Positions 10,180 through 19,079 of a stretch of DNA of 64,000 bases are shown one piece after another (position 1 is the stretch's first letter; each line of letters starts with the position of its first letter). This stretch comes from Sva-07 sp963698565 (lineage in GTDB: Bacteria; Actinomycetota; Acidimicrobiia; Acidimicrobiales; Ilumatobacteraceae). Under the pieces are notes generated by a model. The model was not told where the DNA came from, searched no databases, and was given only the letters and a program-made list of their open reading frames with translations. The translations under genes were made by a program, and so were the position numbers. The DNA lies in assembly GCA_963698565.1 (NCBI GenBank), contig CAVORH010000039.1, positions 186,001-250,000 on the forward strand, in the 5' to 3' direction.

Positions 10180-11286
10180 ATGAGCGCCTCGTCCGTTCTG
10201 TTCCTGATCGTCGGCCTCGTGGCACTCGTGGTGGGTGCCGAGGGCCTCGTGCGTGGCGCCTCGCGTCTTGCGGCGCGCACCGGGATGTCGAGCGTCGTGA
10301 TCGGCCTGACGGTGGTTGCGTTCGGCACGAGCGCGCCGGAGCTGGCGGTCAGCGTCGGCGACAGCATCCGTGGCGGCGACGAGGCCGGGTCGATCGCGAT
10401 CGGCAACGTCGTCGGCTCCAACATCGCCAACATCCTGCTGGTGCTCGGACTCGCTGCCGCGGTCGGCGGTTCGTTGTTCGTCGCCCAACGCATCGTGCGA
10501 CTCGACGTGCCGATCATGATCGGCGTCTCGGTGCTCGTGCTCCTGTTCGTGCTGAACGAGCAACTCGGACGGATCGAGGGCGCCATCCTGGTCGTCCTGC
10601 TCGTCACCTACATCGCATGGACGGTGGTCGCCGCCACCCGAGGCTCCGCCCCCGCGATCGTGGCCGAGTACGACGAAGCACTCGACCCGGAGAAGCTCGC
10701 GCAGTCGTCGGTGCTGGTCGACGTCGGCTATCTCGTCGCAGGGCTCGCGCTGCTGGTCGTCGGGTCGCAAGCACTGGTCAGCTCGGCCAGCGACATCGCC
10801 GGCGCCCTCGGTGTCAGCGACCTGGTGATCGGACTCACCGTCGTCGCGATCGGCACGTCGCTCCCTGAGGTCGCCACGTCGGTGCTCGCCGCGCTGCGCG
10901 GCGAGCGCGACCTGGCGGTCGGCAACGCGATCGGATCGAACCTGTTCAACCTGATGGCGGTGCTCGGGATCACCGCGATCGTCTCGCCGAACGCCTTGTC
11001 GGTCGCCTCCAGCGCCGTGCGCATCGACATCCCGGTGATGGTGGCCGTGGCGGTTGCCTGTCTCCCCGTGTTCGCCAACGGCCACGTCCTCAACCGCTGG
11101 GAGGGCATCGTGTTCCTCGTGTTGTACGCGGGCTACATCGTGTGGCTCGTGCTCGATGCGAACGACCACGGGTTCCGCGACGCGTACGGCAGCGCCATGG
11201 TGTTCTTCGTGATCCCCGTGATCGCCGTGACGATCATGGTGATGTGGGCACGAGGGCGATCGGCCGCGTTCAACGCCCCGTCCTGA
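10180..11286 (+). CDS. Calcium/sodium antiporter, CaCA family (YrbG-like)
   Basis: Integral membrane exchanger of 368 aa with about ten hydrophobic segments. The two inverted alpha repeats that form the ion pathway are clear: TVVAFGTSAPELAVS with GNVVGSNIANILL in the N half, and TVVAIGTSLPEVATS with GNAIGSNLFNLMA in the C half. The Glu/Asp-containing GTS(A/L)PE motifs are intact, so it should exchange Ca2+ or another cation for Na+ or H+. It is monocistronic and convergent with the glucokinase gene, overlapping it by 17 bp at the 3' ends. Confidence 0.92.
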   Translation: MSASSVLFLIVGLVALVVGAEGLVRGASRLAARTGMSSVVIGLTVVAFGTSAPELAVSVGDSIRGGDEAGSIAIGNVVGSNIANILLVLGLAAAVGGSLFVAQRIVRLDVPIMIGVSVLVLLFVLNEQLGRIEGAILVVLLVTYIAWTVVAATRGSAPAIVAEYDEALDPEKLAQSSVLVDVGYLVAGLALLVVGSQALVSSASDIAGALGVSDLVIGLTVVAIGTSLPEVATSVLAALRGERDLAVGNAIGSNLFNLMAVLGITAIVSPNALSVASSAVRIDIPVMVAVAVACLPVFANGHVLNRWEGIVFLVLYAGYIVWLVLDANDHGFRDAYGSAMVFFVIPVIAVTIMVMWARGRSAAFNAPS

Positions 11287-12049
11287 TCGCCGGCGCGACG
11301 TCGTGCGCGTCGCGTGCCACCAGTGCGGCGCCGACGATGCCCGCGTTGTTGGCCATCGTCGCCGGCACGATCTCGGTGTCGATGGAGAGCATCGGCAGCC
11401 AGACACCTGCCGACTTCGAGGCCCCGCCACCGACGATGAACAGGTCCGGGGAGAACAGCATCTCGACGTGGCGCAGGTAGCGCTCGACCCGTGCGGCCCA
11501 CTCGGTCCAGCCGATGCCTTCGCGTTCACGCACCACCGCCGACGCCCGGGTCTCGGCATCGTGCCCGTCGAGTTCGAGGTGCCCGAGTTCGGTGTTCGGA
11601 ACGAGCGTGCCGTCGACGAAGAGGCCCGAGCCGATCCCGGTGCCGAACGTGAGCATGATCACGACGCCGTCGCGGCCGCGACCTGCACCGAAGTGCATCT
11701 CGGCGATTCCCGCAGCGTCGGCGTCGTTCACCATCGCGACGTCGAGTCCGCACGCCTGGGTGAACACCGCGTCGGCGTCGACGCCGATCCAGCTGGCGTC
11801 GATGTTCGCGGCGAGCGCGACCACGCCGTGGCGCACGATCGACGGGAACGCCACACCCAGCGGCCGCGTCCAGTGGTGGAACTCGACGAATTCGCGGACG
11901 ACGTCGGCCATCGCCGCCGGGGTCGCAGGTTGCGGCGTCGGGATGCGTTGCCGCTTCCCGGCGAGCTCGCCGGACCGGAGATCGACGACGGCGGCCTTCA
12001 TGCCGGTCCCGCCGATGTCGATGCCGAATCCGAGGGCGTCCGTGCTCAC
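11270..12049 (-). CDS. ppgK: Polyphosphate glucokinase (ROK family)
   Basis: 259 aa cytoplasmic kinase that phosphorylates glucose using inorganic polyphosphate and often ATP. The phosphate-binding loop GIDIGGTGMKAA is at the N-terminus, VNDADAAG supplies the catalytic Asp region, and LTFGTGIGSGLF is the second phosphate loop; these are typical of actinobacterial PpgK. GTG at 12049 is preferred because a TAACTT hexamer sits 7 nt upstream. A TTG nine bases earlier would also fit. Polyphosphate use agrees with a lineage that stores energy reserves; the WS/DGAT genes nearby point the same way. Confidence 0.93.
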   Translation of the reverse strand: MSTDALGFGIDIGGTGMKAAVVDLRSGELAGKRQRIPTPQPATPAAMADVVREFVEFHHWTRPLGVAFPSIVRHGVVALAANIDASWIGVDADAVFTQACGLDVAMVNDADAAGIAEMHFGAGRGRDGVVIMLTFGTGIGSGLFVDGTLVPNTELGHLELDGHDAETRASAVVREREGIGWTEWAARVERYLRHVEMLFSPDLFIVGGGASKSAGVWLPMLSIDTEIVPATMANNAGIVGAALVARDAHDVAPAIRTGR

Positions 12050-12056
12050 GGCTGGC

Positions 12057-12062
12057 AAGTTA
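12057..12062 (-). promoter_or_regulatory. Putative -10 element of ppgK (TAACTT), leaderless
   Basis: TAACTT on the minus strand, 7 nt before the GTG of the glucokinase. It helps to choose that start over the upstream TTG. Confidence 0.45.
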
Positions 12063-12077
12063 CTGCGCAGGCCTGGG

Positions 12078-14036
12078 TCAGCACTGGCCGATGCTGCATC
12101 GCCGGGCCAGAGCGAGTCCCCCGGGCCCGGGCGATGCCGGTGGGACGGGCGCGGCGCCCGGCGACGACGGCAGTGACGGCGACGGTGAGGGCGGTTGCGC
12201 CGGCTCGGCGTCCATCGTGGCCCGGGCGGAGAACTCCGAGGTGCTGCCGTCGGGGGCCGTCGCCGTGGCCGTCAGCTCGGCGCCGAGCGGGAGCGAGGTG
12301 CCAACGACAGCGGTACCTGCCGTGCCGGCTGCGGCCGCGCCCACGAACTCGACACCCTGCCCGTGGAGCGACGGCGGGTTCGAGGCTGCGCGGAACACCT
12401 CCACCACGCAGCCCGGACACGTGGCCACCGTCACCAGACCGCCGACCGCGGACACGATCGAGGGTGTGCGGACCCCACCCTGGACGATCGGGTCCGGCGC
12501 GATCGTGACCGACCCGGTCGGCCACAGATCGATCCCCAACCCGGGAGCGATGCCGCTGATCGAGTTCCGGCTGATCGTGTTCCCCCCGGTCACCATCGCA
12601 TCCTCGATCCCACAGGCCCCACCGTCGCACTGGCCGTACAGCACGAACGGGACGACCTGCACGCCGCTGCCGACCCCGCGGATCGTGTTGCCGCGCACCA
12701 CGTTGTCATTGGCCCGACCCGACAGGAGCACGCCCCACCGCGCCGATCCGGCGACGACCTGCCCGTTCGGCAGCACGCCGATCAGGTTGTCGGCGATCAC
12801 GTTGTGATGCGCCCCCTTCGCGGCGATCACGGTGGCGGGGCCGCCGACGATCACGTTGCCGACCACCTCGTTGCGGGCGATGTCGAGCGGACATCCCGCG
12901 GACGGGCAGACCGGCTGCCCTTCGAGGTAGACGCCGAACTCGTCGTTGCGGAAGCTCGTCGGCGACGACGAAGCGGTCAGATCGGTGCCGATCAGGTTGC
13001 CGACCACGCGGTTGCGTTCGACCCCGGCCGGTGTGCGGTTGTGCGAGATCTCGACGCCGGACTTGTGGTTGCCCGAGATGACGTTGCCCTCACCCGGCCC
13101 CGAGCCGCCGATCAGGTTGTCGCTGGCGTCCCAGTTGAGATCGACGCCGTGCGTCCAGTTCGAGAGCCGCGCCGACCCGTCCGGACGCAATCCGATCACG
13201 TTGTTCTGCACGATGTTGAAATCGGTGCCGTCCTCGAACATCCCAACGCCACGGTCGCCGTTGCCCGAGATCACGTTGCGGTGCTGGTTGCCCGGCCGAC
13301 CGATGCGGTTGTGGGACGCTCCCATCTCGAGCTGCACGCCGGTGCTGTTGACCTCCCACTTCGTCTGGCCGTAGGTGCCGGTGGCGTCGGTGCCGATGAA
13401 GTTGCCGAGCACCTCGTTGCGCTGTGCTCTCGCTCCCCAGAACCGGATCGTCCGCTTGAAGTCGAACAGCGCGAGGCCGCGAACGACGTTGTCGGACGAC
13501 TGGTTGAAGTAGAGCCCGTCGAAGGCGCCGGGGCCGGCACCGCGCAGTTCGATGCGCAGGACGGCGTTCGATCCGTGGTCGGCGGTGTTGACCCGCGATC
13601 CGGGCTGGGTGTAGCCGTCGATCGTCACGCCGTCCGGGTCGGTCATCGTCGGCAGGGCAACGATCGGTGCGATCCGGTGGAGACCATCGCCCGGGATCGA
13701 GAACTCGATGCGGTCGTGACCACCGTGACGGTTCGCTTCCTCCATCGCGGCACGAAGCGTGCACGTCGCCGGAGTTGCTGCGCCGCTCCCGTTGCCGGAG
13801 AAGTCGGCGAACACGTTGCACACCCCGTCGCCGGGGCTGGCGTCGGCGCGACCAGAGCTCGTGACCGGATCGGCGACCGTGGTGACCACGTACGTCGATG
13901 CGTCGGCGCTCGTCGACCCGCTGGCCATCGCGAGCGACGACACGATCAGCGCTGCAGCAACGACGAGCGAGCGCGGGCGCGGCGAGGAGGCATCCATCGA
14001 CGCGCTGCACGTGCTGGTCCCCCCGCCTCGGGCCAT
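12078..14036 (-). CDS. Secreted right-handed parallel beta-helix protein (CSLREA-type)
   Basis: 652 aa exported protein. After a basic stretch (SSPRPRS) comes a hydrophobic signal segment ending near STSADA. Next is a CSLREA-like module (VVTTVADPV through CTLRAAMEEAN), then a long run of imperfect repeats rich in N-x-(V/I)-x-GN, such as NVISGN and NRVVGNLIGTD, typical of pectate-lyase-like beta helices. The end is a Ser/Pro linker and a short tail. The role is unknown; such proteins are usually surface-attached or secreted. ATG at 14036 is chosen because TAGGCT lies 7 nt upstream. A second ATG at 13997 would still leave a signal peptide. Confidence 0.85.
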   Translation of the reverse strand: MARGGGTSTCSASMDASSPRPRSLVVAAALIVSSLAMASGSTSADASTYVVTTVADPVTSSGRADASPGDGVCNVFADFSGNGSGAATPATCTLRAAMEEANRHGGHDRIEFSIPGDGLHRIAPIVALPTMTDPDGVTIDGYTQPGSRVNTADHGSNAVLRIELRGAGPGAFDGLYFNQSSDNVVRGLALFDFKRTIRFWGARAQRNEVLGNFIGTDATGTYGQTKWEVNSTGVQLEMGASHNRIGRPGNQHRNVISGNGDRGVGMFEDGTDFNIVQNNVIGLRPDGSARLSNWTHGVDLNWDASDNLIGGSGPGEGNVISGNHKSGVEISHNRTPAGVERNRVVGNLIGTDLTASSSPTSFRNDEFGVYLEGQPVCPSAGCPLDIARNEVVGNVIVGGPATVIAAKGAHHNVIADNLIGVLPNGQVVAGSARWGVLLSGRANDNVVRGNTIRGVGSGVQVVPFVLYGQCDGGACGIEDAMVTGGNTISRNSISGIAPGLGIDLWPTGSVTIAPDPIVQGGVRTPSIVSAVGGLVTVATCPGCVVEVFRAASNPPSLHGQGVEFVGAAAAGTAGTAVVGTSLPLGAELTATATAPDGSTSEFSARATMDAEPAQPPSPSPSLPSSPGAAPVPPASPGPGGLALARRCSIGQC

Positions 14037-14043
14037 CGGGCGG

Positions 14044-14049
14044 AGCCTA
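14044..14049 (-). promoter_or_regulatory. Putative -10 element (TAGGCT), leaderless
   Basis: TAGGCT on the minus strand, 7 nt before the ATG of the beta-helix protein. There is no Shine-Dalgarno, and spacing is as in other leaderless candidates of this window. Confidence 0.45.
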
Positions 14050-14114
14050 CCGCGTCGAGTGGTCGGCGACCACGCCCCGTGACCGACCGGCCGGGCGGCC
14101 CGGCGGTCGAACGC

Positions 14115-14149
14115 CAGACGGCGCTCAGACGGCGCTCGGACGGCGCTCA
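14115..14149. repeat. Short tandem repeat, about three 11-bp units (CAGACGGCGCT)
   Basis: Three near-identical copies of CAGACGGCGCT in direct succession, the last running into the stop codon of the acyl-CoA dehydrogenase. Replication slippage is the simplest explanation. No function is apparent. Confidence 0.6.
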
Positions 14150-15376
14150 GGTGGCGAGATGCCGGGCCTCGGCCCAGGTGAGCCCCTTTTCGAGGTTGGG
14201 CTCGCGGGGCAGGCCGAGCACGAACTCGCCGACGATGTTGCGCTGGACGGCGAAGGTGCCGCCGCCGAGCGTGAGCGCCGGACTGAACAGGTAGCCGTAG
14301 TGCCACACCGGATCGACGTCGGGGTACTGCCCGCTGCCGCGGAAGTTGTTCTCGGTCGGGCCGTTCTGCGACGCAGAGGGGATCGGGCCGGCCGGGCCGG
14401 ACCCGGCGAGCATCCCGTCGGCACCCGTCACCGCCTTGGCGAGCGCCATCACGTGTTGGCCGTGCTCGTCGGCCATGATCTTCTGGATCGACGCCTCCGG
14501 ACCGGGCGTCTTGCCCTGCAGCGTGGCGCTGAGGCTCCTCATGCGGTTGAGCCGGAGCAGTTCGGCCTCGATGTGGAGGCGGGCCGCCTGATCGCGCAAC
14601 ACGGGGTCGTCGAGGCCGCCGTCGGCTCGGATCACGTCGAGCAGGTCCTCGGCCGACGGGCCGACCCCCCACAGCGATCCAGCGGCGGACAGCGACACGC
14701 GCTCGTTCGACAGCGTCACCTTGGCGAGCCGCCAACCATCGCCCTCCTCACCGACGCGCAACGATGCCGGGATCCGCACGTCGTCGAAGAACACCTGGTT
14801 GAACGAGTGCGCCGTGGTCATGTCGACGATCGGGCTCATCGTGATGCCGGGCAGATCCATCGGGCAGATGAAGTACGAGATGCCCTTGTGCTTGGGCTGG
14901 TCGGGGTCGGTGCGGGCGATCAGGATCCCGAGCTGCGAGTGGTGCGCTCCGCTCGACCAGATCTTCGAGCCGTTGACGACGTACTCGTCGCCGTCCCTGA
15001 CGGCTCTCGTGGCGAGGTTGGCCAGGTCGGAACCGGCGTCGGGTTCGGAGAACAGCTGGCACCAGAACTCCTCACCGCTGAAGATCTTCGGCAGGTACCG
15101 CTCGTGCTGTTCGGGCGTGCCGGCGAGGAAGATGGTCGGTGCGGCCCAGCCGATGCCGATGTGGTTGTTCGGACGCCGGATACCGGCCTTGGCGAGTTCG
15201 TCGTCGATGACGAGCTGGTCGATCGGGTCGGCGTCGAGGCCCCACGGTCGCGGCCAGTGCGGCACGACGTAGCCGGCTTCGGCGAGCACCTTGCCGCTCG
15301 GGTTCGGGTTGGCGGCGATCCAGTCACGAACCGTCTGACGGGTGGGGTGGTCCTCGGACGGGAGGTCGAAATCCAT
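14147..15376 (-). CDS. Acyl-CoA dehydrogenase
   Basis: 409 aa FAD enzyme of the acyl-CoA dehydrogenase superfamily that oxidises an acyl-CoA to the enoyl-CoA. The central segment QLFSEPDAGSDLA is the classical FAD/substrate signature, followed by VNGSKIWSSGA in the beta domain. The C-terminal helical domain ends with a GGGTFAVQRNIVGE-like segment expected for the dimer/FAD contact. Length is close to normal. It lies downstream of a WS/DGAT gene on the same strand, separated by 132 bp with a strong hairpin, so it probably has its own promoter (CAAGAGT 6 nt before the ATG is a weak candidate). Substrate is unknown; a fatty acyl or steroid side-chain CoA ester is plausible. Confidence 0.9.
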   Translation of the reverse strand: MDFDLPSEDHPTRQTVRDWIAANPNPSGKVLAEAGYVVPHWPRPWGLDADPIDQLVIDDELAKAGIRRPNNHIGIGWAAPTIFLAGTPEQHERYLPKIFSGEEFWCQLFSEPDAGSDLANLATRAVRDGDEYVVNGSKIWSSGAHHSQLGILIARTDPDQPKHKGISYFICPMDLPGITMSPIVDMTTAHSFNQVFFDDVRIPASLRVGEEGDGWRLAKVTLSNERVSLSAAGSLWGVGPSAEDLLDVIRADGGLDDPVLRDQAARLHIEAELLRLNRMRSLSATLQGKTPGPEASIQKIMADEHGQHVMALAKAVTGADGMLAGSGPAGPIPSASQNGPTENNFRGSGQYPDVDPVWHYGYLFSPALTLGGGTFAVQRNIVGEFVLGLPREPNLEKGLTWAEARHLAT

Positions 15377-15448
15377 ACCGACACTCTTGTCGGTGACCGC
15401 GGCAGGATCAGATTCGAGCGCCCGCCCGCCGGCCCCGGACCCCCTCGA

Positions 15449-15491
15449 GCGATGAGTTTCGGCGCGACCCGTGCGCGCCGAAACTCATCGC
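15449..15491. terminator. Long perfect hairpin (17-bp arms, GCGATGAG ends)
   Basis: Arms 15449-15465 and 15475-15491 (GCGATGAGTTTCGGCGC and its complement) are perfect, and one more G-C pair can form around a short loop. It lies just after the WS/DGAT stop and before the dehydrogenase, so termination is likely. The outer eight bases are identical to those of the hairpin at 60124-60165, which suggests a dispersed REP-like family. Confidence 0.7.
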
Positions 15492-15508
15492 AACTCGTTC
15501 GGAGCCCG

Positions 15509-17239
15509 CTACTCGGCCTGACGCTTCTTGGCCGGGGTCTTCTTCGCAGGGGTCTTCTTCGCCGGGGTCTTCTTCGCCGGGGTCTTCTTTGCCGGGGTCT
15601 TCTTGGCGGCGACGGACGTCGAGCGAGGGCGATCGGTGCCCGGCATCCCCGGGATCCCGCGGCGCATCGCCGGAGCGGGCTGCGGTTCCGCCCACTCCGC
15701 GCCCGTCGCCTCGAAGAGCCGCTCGACCTCGTCGATGTGGAGATCGACCAGGTCCCACAGGTCGGGAACCAGCTCGCGGTCGGAGATCAACCCGAAGTCG
15801 AGCCGGTCGAGGTAGCTGTGCACCGTGATGTTGAGGCCCATGTCGTCGGCGATCGTCGACACCGGGATGTAGTTGGTCATCTTCGCCCCGGCGAAGTACA
15901 GCGCGTGACGCGGTCCCGGCACGTTGGAGATCACCACGTTGGTCGGCAGGTTCATGCGGTCGGCGAGGCGCAGCCGCGACTGCAGCCTCATGGCGGCCGT
16001 GGCCGCCAGCGGGGGCGCCACCTGAGCGAGCTCCGCGATGTCGTCGGCGGGCAACACGTCCATCTGGCGCTTCGCCTCGTTCATCGCGTCGTGACAGCGA
16101 CGCAGCCGCTCGAGCGGGTCGTCACAGTTCGTCGGCAGGTCGGCGATGATCGCGCCGACCCGGTTCGTCCACGGATCCTCCTCCTCACCGGTGCGGATCG
16201 ACACCGGCACCATCGCCCGAAGCGGTTCGTCCGGCAGGGCGTCGTGACGCAGCAGGTACTCGCGCAGCGCCCCGGTGCAGATCGCCATGACGACGTCGTT
16301 GACCGTGCATCCGGTGGCCTCCTTGAGGGCCTTGATGTTGCCGAGCGCGGTCGACCGCATGGCGAAGCGGCGGTGCGGAGTGATCGCCCGGTTGAACGGC
16401 GTGGGTGGCGCCGGCGACAGCGGGATCCGCACCCGGTGTGCGGGTTCGGGCGTCTCGACCTGACCGCCGACCGCCATCGACTTGAGGAGGTCACGTGCCT
16501 GCCCGGCGATCGCCGACACGCTGTCGACCCCGGCGGCCTCGGCGAAGTTGCGCACCATCCGCAACGACAACCGCATGCCCTTCACCGGGTTGAGGGCGAG
16601 GTTGCGCATCGTTCGTTCGAGCAGCTCGCGGTCGGTGGGCACCGGTTCGCCCACCCAGTCGGCGTACTCGGGCAACGGCGTGTCGGCCGCGGGATCGGTC
16701 AGCAGGTTGAGCAGCAGCACCCCCGACGCCCCGTCGATGGTGGCGTGGTGGGTCTTGGTGAGCATCGCCCACCGGTCGTCGGCGAGCCCTTCGATGACAT
16801 AGGCCTCCCAGAGTGGACGCGACCGGTCCATGCGGCGACCGACGATGCGGGCGACCTGTTCGGCGAGTTGGTCGGCGCCGCCAGGAGGCGCGAGGCCGAT
16901 GTGGCGTACATGGAAGTTGAGGTCGAAGTCGGGATCGTCGATCCAGTACGGATGGTCGAGCTGGAACGGCACCTCGACGAGCCGCCGGCGCATCGGTTCG
17001 AGACGTCCGATCAGTGCGTCGAAGCGTTCGTAGGCGGCCTGATACGGATCGAAGTCCGGCGACGGGCGTTCGTAGATCGCGAGACCGTTGACATGGCCGT
17101 ACGTGTTCGGCGTCTCCATGTAGAGGAAACTGGCGTCGAGTCCCGAGAGTTGCTTCACACGCAGAGTCTCGCGCCAGACGGGTGCTGCGTCACCCTCGGG
17201 CTCCGATCGGTTGGTGTCGCGGACCAGGTTCGGCGACAT
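15509..17239 (-). CDS. Wax ester synthase/diacylglycerol acyltransferase (WS/DGAT) with Lys-rich tail
   Basis: 576 aa acyltransferase that makes triacylglycerol or wax esters from acyl-CoA, probably at the inner membrane/lipid droplet surface. The active-site motif HHATIDG (HHxxxDG) is intact, as are PLWEAYVIEGL and the C-terminal NVPGP motif. The last 31 residues are five AKKTP repeats followed by AKKRQAE, an H1-histone-like basic tail not found in the catalytic fold. ATG 17239 follows a GAGG ribosome site; a start further upstream would run into the divergent gene. It lies 47 bp from, and divergent to, a second WS/DGAT. Confidence 0.93.
   Translation of the reverse strand: MSPNLVRDTNRSEPEGDAAPVWRETLRVKQLSGLDASFLYMETPNTYGHVNGLAIYERPSPDFDPYQAAYERFDALIGRLEPMRRRLVEVPFQLDHPYWIDDPDFDLNFHVRHIGLAPPGGADQLAEQVARIVGRRMDRSRPLWEAYVIEGLADDRWAMLTKTHHATIDGASGVLLLNLLTDPAADTPLPEYADWVGEPVPTDRELLERTMRNLALNPVKGMRLSLRMVRNFAEAAGVDSVSAIAGQARDLLKSMAVGGQVETPEPAHRVRIPLSPAPPTPFNRAITPHRRFAMRSTALGNIKALKEATGCTVNDVVMAICTGALREYLLRHDALPDEPLRAMVPVSIRTGEEEDPWTNRVGAIIADLPTNCDDPLERLRRCHDAMNEAKRQMDVLPADDIAELAQVAPPLAATAAMRLQSRLRLADRMNLPTNVVISNVPGPRHALYFAGAKMTNYIPVSTIADDMGLNITVHSYLDRLDFGLISDRELVPDLWDLVDLHIDEVERLFEATGAEWAEPQPAPAMRRGIPGMPGTDRPRSTSVAAKKTPAKKTPAKKTPAKKTPAKKTPAKKRQAE
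15531..15610. repeat. In-frame 15-bp tandem repeats encoding AKKTP
   Basis: Five consecutive 15-bp units (GCCGGGGTCTTCTTC with two base changes) encode the basic C-terminal tail of the WS/DGAT. The low variation between copies suggests recent expansion. It is an in-frame protein repeat, not CRISPR, because there are no spacers. Confidence 0.85.
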
Positions 17240-17286
17240 CTGCCGACCTCGGCGCGGTGTACGTTCGGCGCGATGGGAGGTCACCG

Positions 17287-18714
17287 GTGAGCGAGCTCAG
17301 CTACGACGAGTGGATGAGCGAGAGCGACTCGGTGCTCTGGCACATCGAGCGCGACCCGCTGCTGCGCTCGACGATCACGAGCGTGTGGTTCCTCGACTCG
17401 ACTCCGAGCCGTGCCCGCATGGACCGCGTCGTCGAGCGCATCGTGGCCAAGGTGCCCCGGTTGCGCCAGCGCGTGGTCGACGAGCAGCCGGGTGTCGCTC
17501 CCCCGCGATGGGCGGAGGATCCCGATCTCGACGTCGACTACCACTACAGCTGGGTGCGGCTGCCGGGGCGCCGGGTGAGCCGCCGCGACGTGCTCGACCA
17601 TGCACAGCGCTTGGGTGGGCTCGCGTTCGACAAGGACCGTCCCCTGTGGGAGCTGTGCGTCGTCGACGGGTTGCCAGGCAAGCGCGCCGCGTTCGTGATG
17701 AAGGTGCACCATGCGATCGCTGACGGGCTCGGCATGGTGCAGCTGCTGCAGTACATGGTCGATCTCGAAGCCGATCCGCCGCCGGCCGACGAGCCCGCCA
17801 TGGCCGCCGCGGACGCATCGCCCGCGCTCCGGGTCGTCGCTCCGCTCTGGGCGATCCCGGGCGCCCGATCGATCTCGCACCGCATCGCCAGCGAGACGCG
17901 CACCGGGGTGCGGATCGGCCGGGCGTCGTGGCGCACCGCCGGGGAGCTGCTGCGCGATCCACGGGCGACGATCGAGCAACTGAGTCGCACCACCGGGTCG
18001 ATCGCACGTGTCGTCAAGCCCGCCACCACCCCGTTGAGCCCGGCGATGACCGCCCGGTCGATCAACACGAGATTCGACGACGTCGCCGTGCCCTTCGACG
18101 AGTTCAAGGCGGCGGCGAGGCGGGCCGGCGGCACGCTCAACGACGTGTTCGTGGCCACCACGCTCGATGCGTTGCGTCGCTACCACGACGCGCTCGGCTC
18201 ACCGTGCGACGAGGTGCGGATGAACATGCCCGTCAGCGTGCGCGGCGGGGAATCCGCGAACCGGTTCGACAACCAGTTCGTCCCGGCACGCATGGTGCTG
18301 CCCCTCAGCGTCGGCGATGCCGCCGCGCGGATCGGCGAGGTGCGCGACCTCCTGCGGGCGGTGCGCGCCGAGCCGGCGCTCCCCCACGTCAACGACATCT
18401 CCGGGGTGATCGGTCGGCTCGGGCCGAGCGCCGCGGTGTCGGTGCTCGGTGCGATGCTCAAGGGCGTCGACATCACGACCTCGAACGTCCCGGGCCCGCC
18501 GTTCGCCGTCTACATGGCCGGAGCGAAGGTCGAGGAGTTCTACGCATTCGGCCCGCTCGCGGGGGCGGCGATCAACATCACGCTGTTCAGCTACGACGGG
18601 ACCGTCCACCTCGGGATCAACAGCGATCGAGCAGCGGTGGTCGACCACGAGCTGTTCACCCGCTGCATGCGCGAGGCGATCGACGACACGCTGACGCTCG
18701 CGACCGACGCATGA
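17287..18714 (+). CDS. Wax ester synthase/diacylglycerol acyltransferase (WS/DGAT), second copy
   Basis: 475 aa paralogue of the divergent neighbour. The active-site motif is HHAIADG, preceded by PLWELCVVDGL, and TSNVPGPPFAVYMAGAK marks the C-terminal domain. It has no basic tail. GTG at 17287 is preferred to longer starts because GGGAGGT is correctly spaced upstream and the protein then begins in the conserved N-terminal region. Its stop overlaps the start of a DUF202 gene (ATGA), so the two are probably co-translated. The divergent arrangement suggests a shared regulatory region between 17240 and 17286. Confidence 0.92.
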   Translation: MSELSYDEWMSESDSVLWHIERDPLLRSTITSVWFLDSTPSRARMDRVVERIVAKVPRLRQRVVDEQPGVAPPRWAEDPDLDVDYHYSWVRLPGRRVSRRDVLDHAQRLGGLAFDKDRPLWELCVVDGLPGKRAAFVMKVHHAIADGLGMVQLLQYMVDLEADPPPADEPAMAAADASPALRVVAPLWAIPGARSISHRIASETRTGVRIGRASWRTAGELLRDPRATIEQLSRTTGSIARVVKPATTPLSPAMTARSINTRFDDVAVPFDEFKAAARRAGGTLNDVFVATTLDALRRYHDALGSPCDEVRMNMPVSVRGGESANRFDNQFVPARMVLPLSVGDAAARIGEVRDLLRAVRAEPALPHVNDISGVIGRLGPSAAVSVLGAMLKGVDITTSNVPGPPFAVYMAGAKVEEFYAFGPLAGAAINITLFSYDGTVHLGINSDRAAVVDHELFTRCMREAIDDTLTLATDA

Positions 18715-19079
18715 CGTTCCGGGAGCGTTTCGTCCCGTCGGACCCGCGCGGCGTCGGCGACGAACCGGACTACCGGTTCACGCTCGCGAACGAGCGGACC
18801 TTCCTCGCCTGGATCCGCACCGCGCTCGCGCTCGCCGCCGGCGGGCTGGCAGCGGTCGGGTTGCTCGAGGACCTGGCGGGAGGCGAACTCCTCGGGATCC
18901 TGCTGCTGGTGCTGAGCTTCGTCACCGCGGCGAGCGCGTACCGCCGATGGGCGCTCAACGAACGATCGATGCGATTGCAGGAACCACTGCCGTCGTCGAG
19001 GTTGCCGATGATGATGGCGATCGGCACCGCGATCGTGGCGGTGGTGGCTGCCGTCGTCCTGGTGGTCGACCGCTCGTGA
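18711..19079 (+). CDS. DUF202 (YidH-like) inner membrane protein
   Basis: 122 aa with three hydrophobic segments. The N-terminal LANERTFLAWIRTALAL is the diagnostic DUF202 motif. The ATG overlaps the WS/DGAT stop (ATGA), and its own stop overlaps the next DUF202 gene (GTGA). The family is found across bacteria without an agreed function. Coupling to a lipid acyltransferase suggests a membrane-lipid context but does not prove it. Confidence 0.85.
   Translation: MTFRERFVPSDPRGVGDEPDYRFTLANERTFLAWIRTALALAAGGLAAVGLLEDLAGGELLGILLLVLSFVTAASAYRRWALNERSMRLQEPLPSSRLPMMMAIGTAIVAVVAAVVLVVDRS

Noticed and set aside
15531..15610. CRISPR-like repeats
   Set aside because: The 15-bp units are contiguous, lack spacers, and encode an in-frame AKKTP tail.
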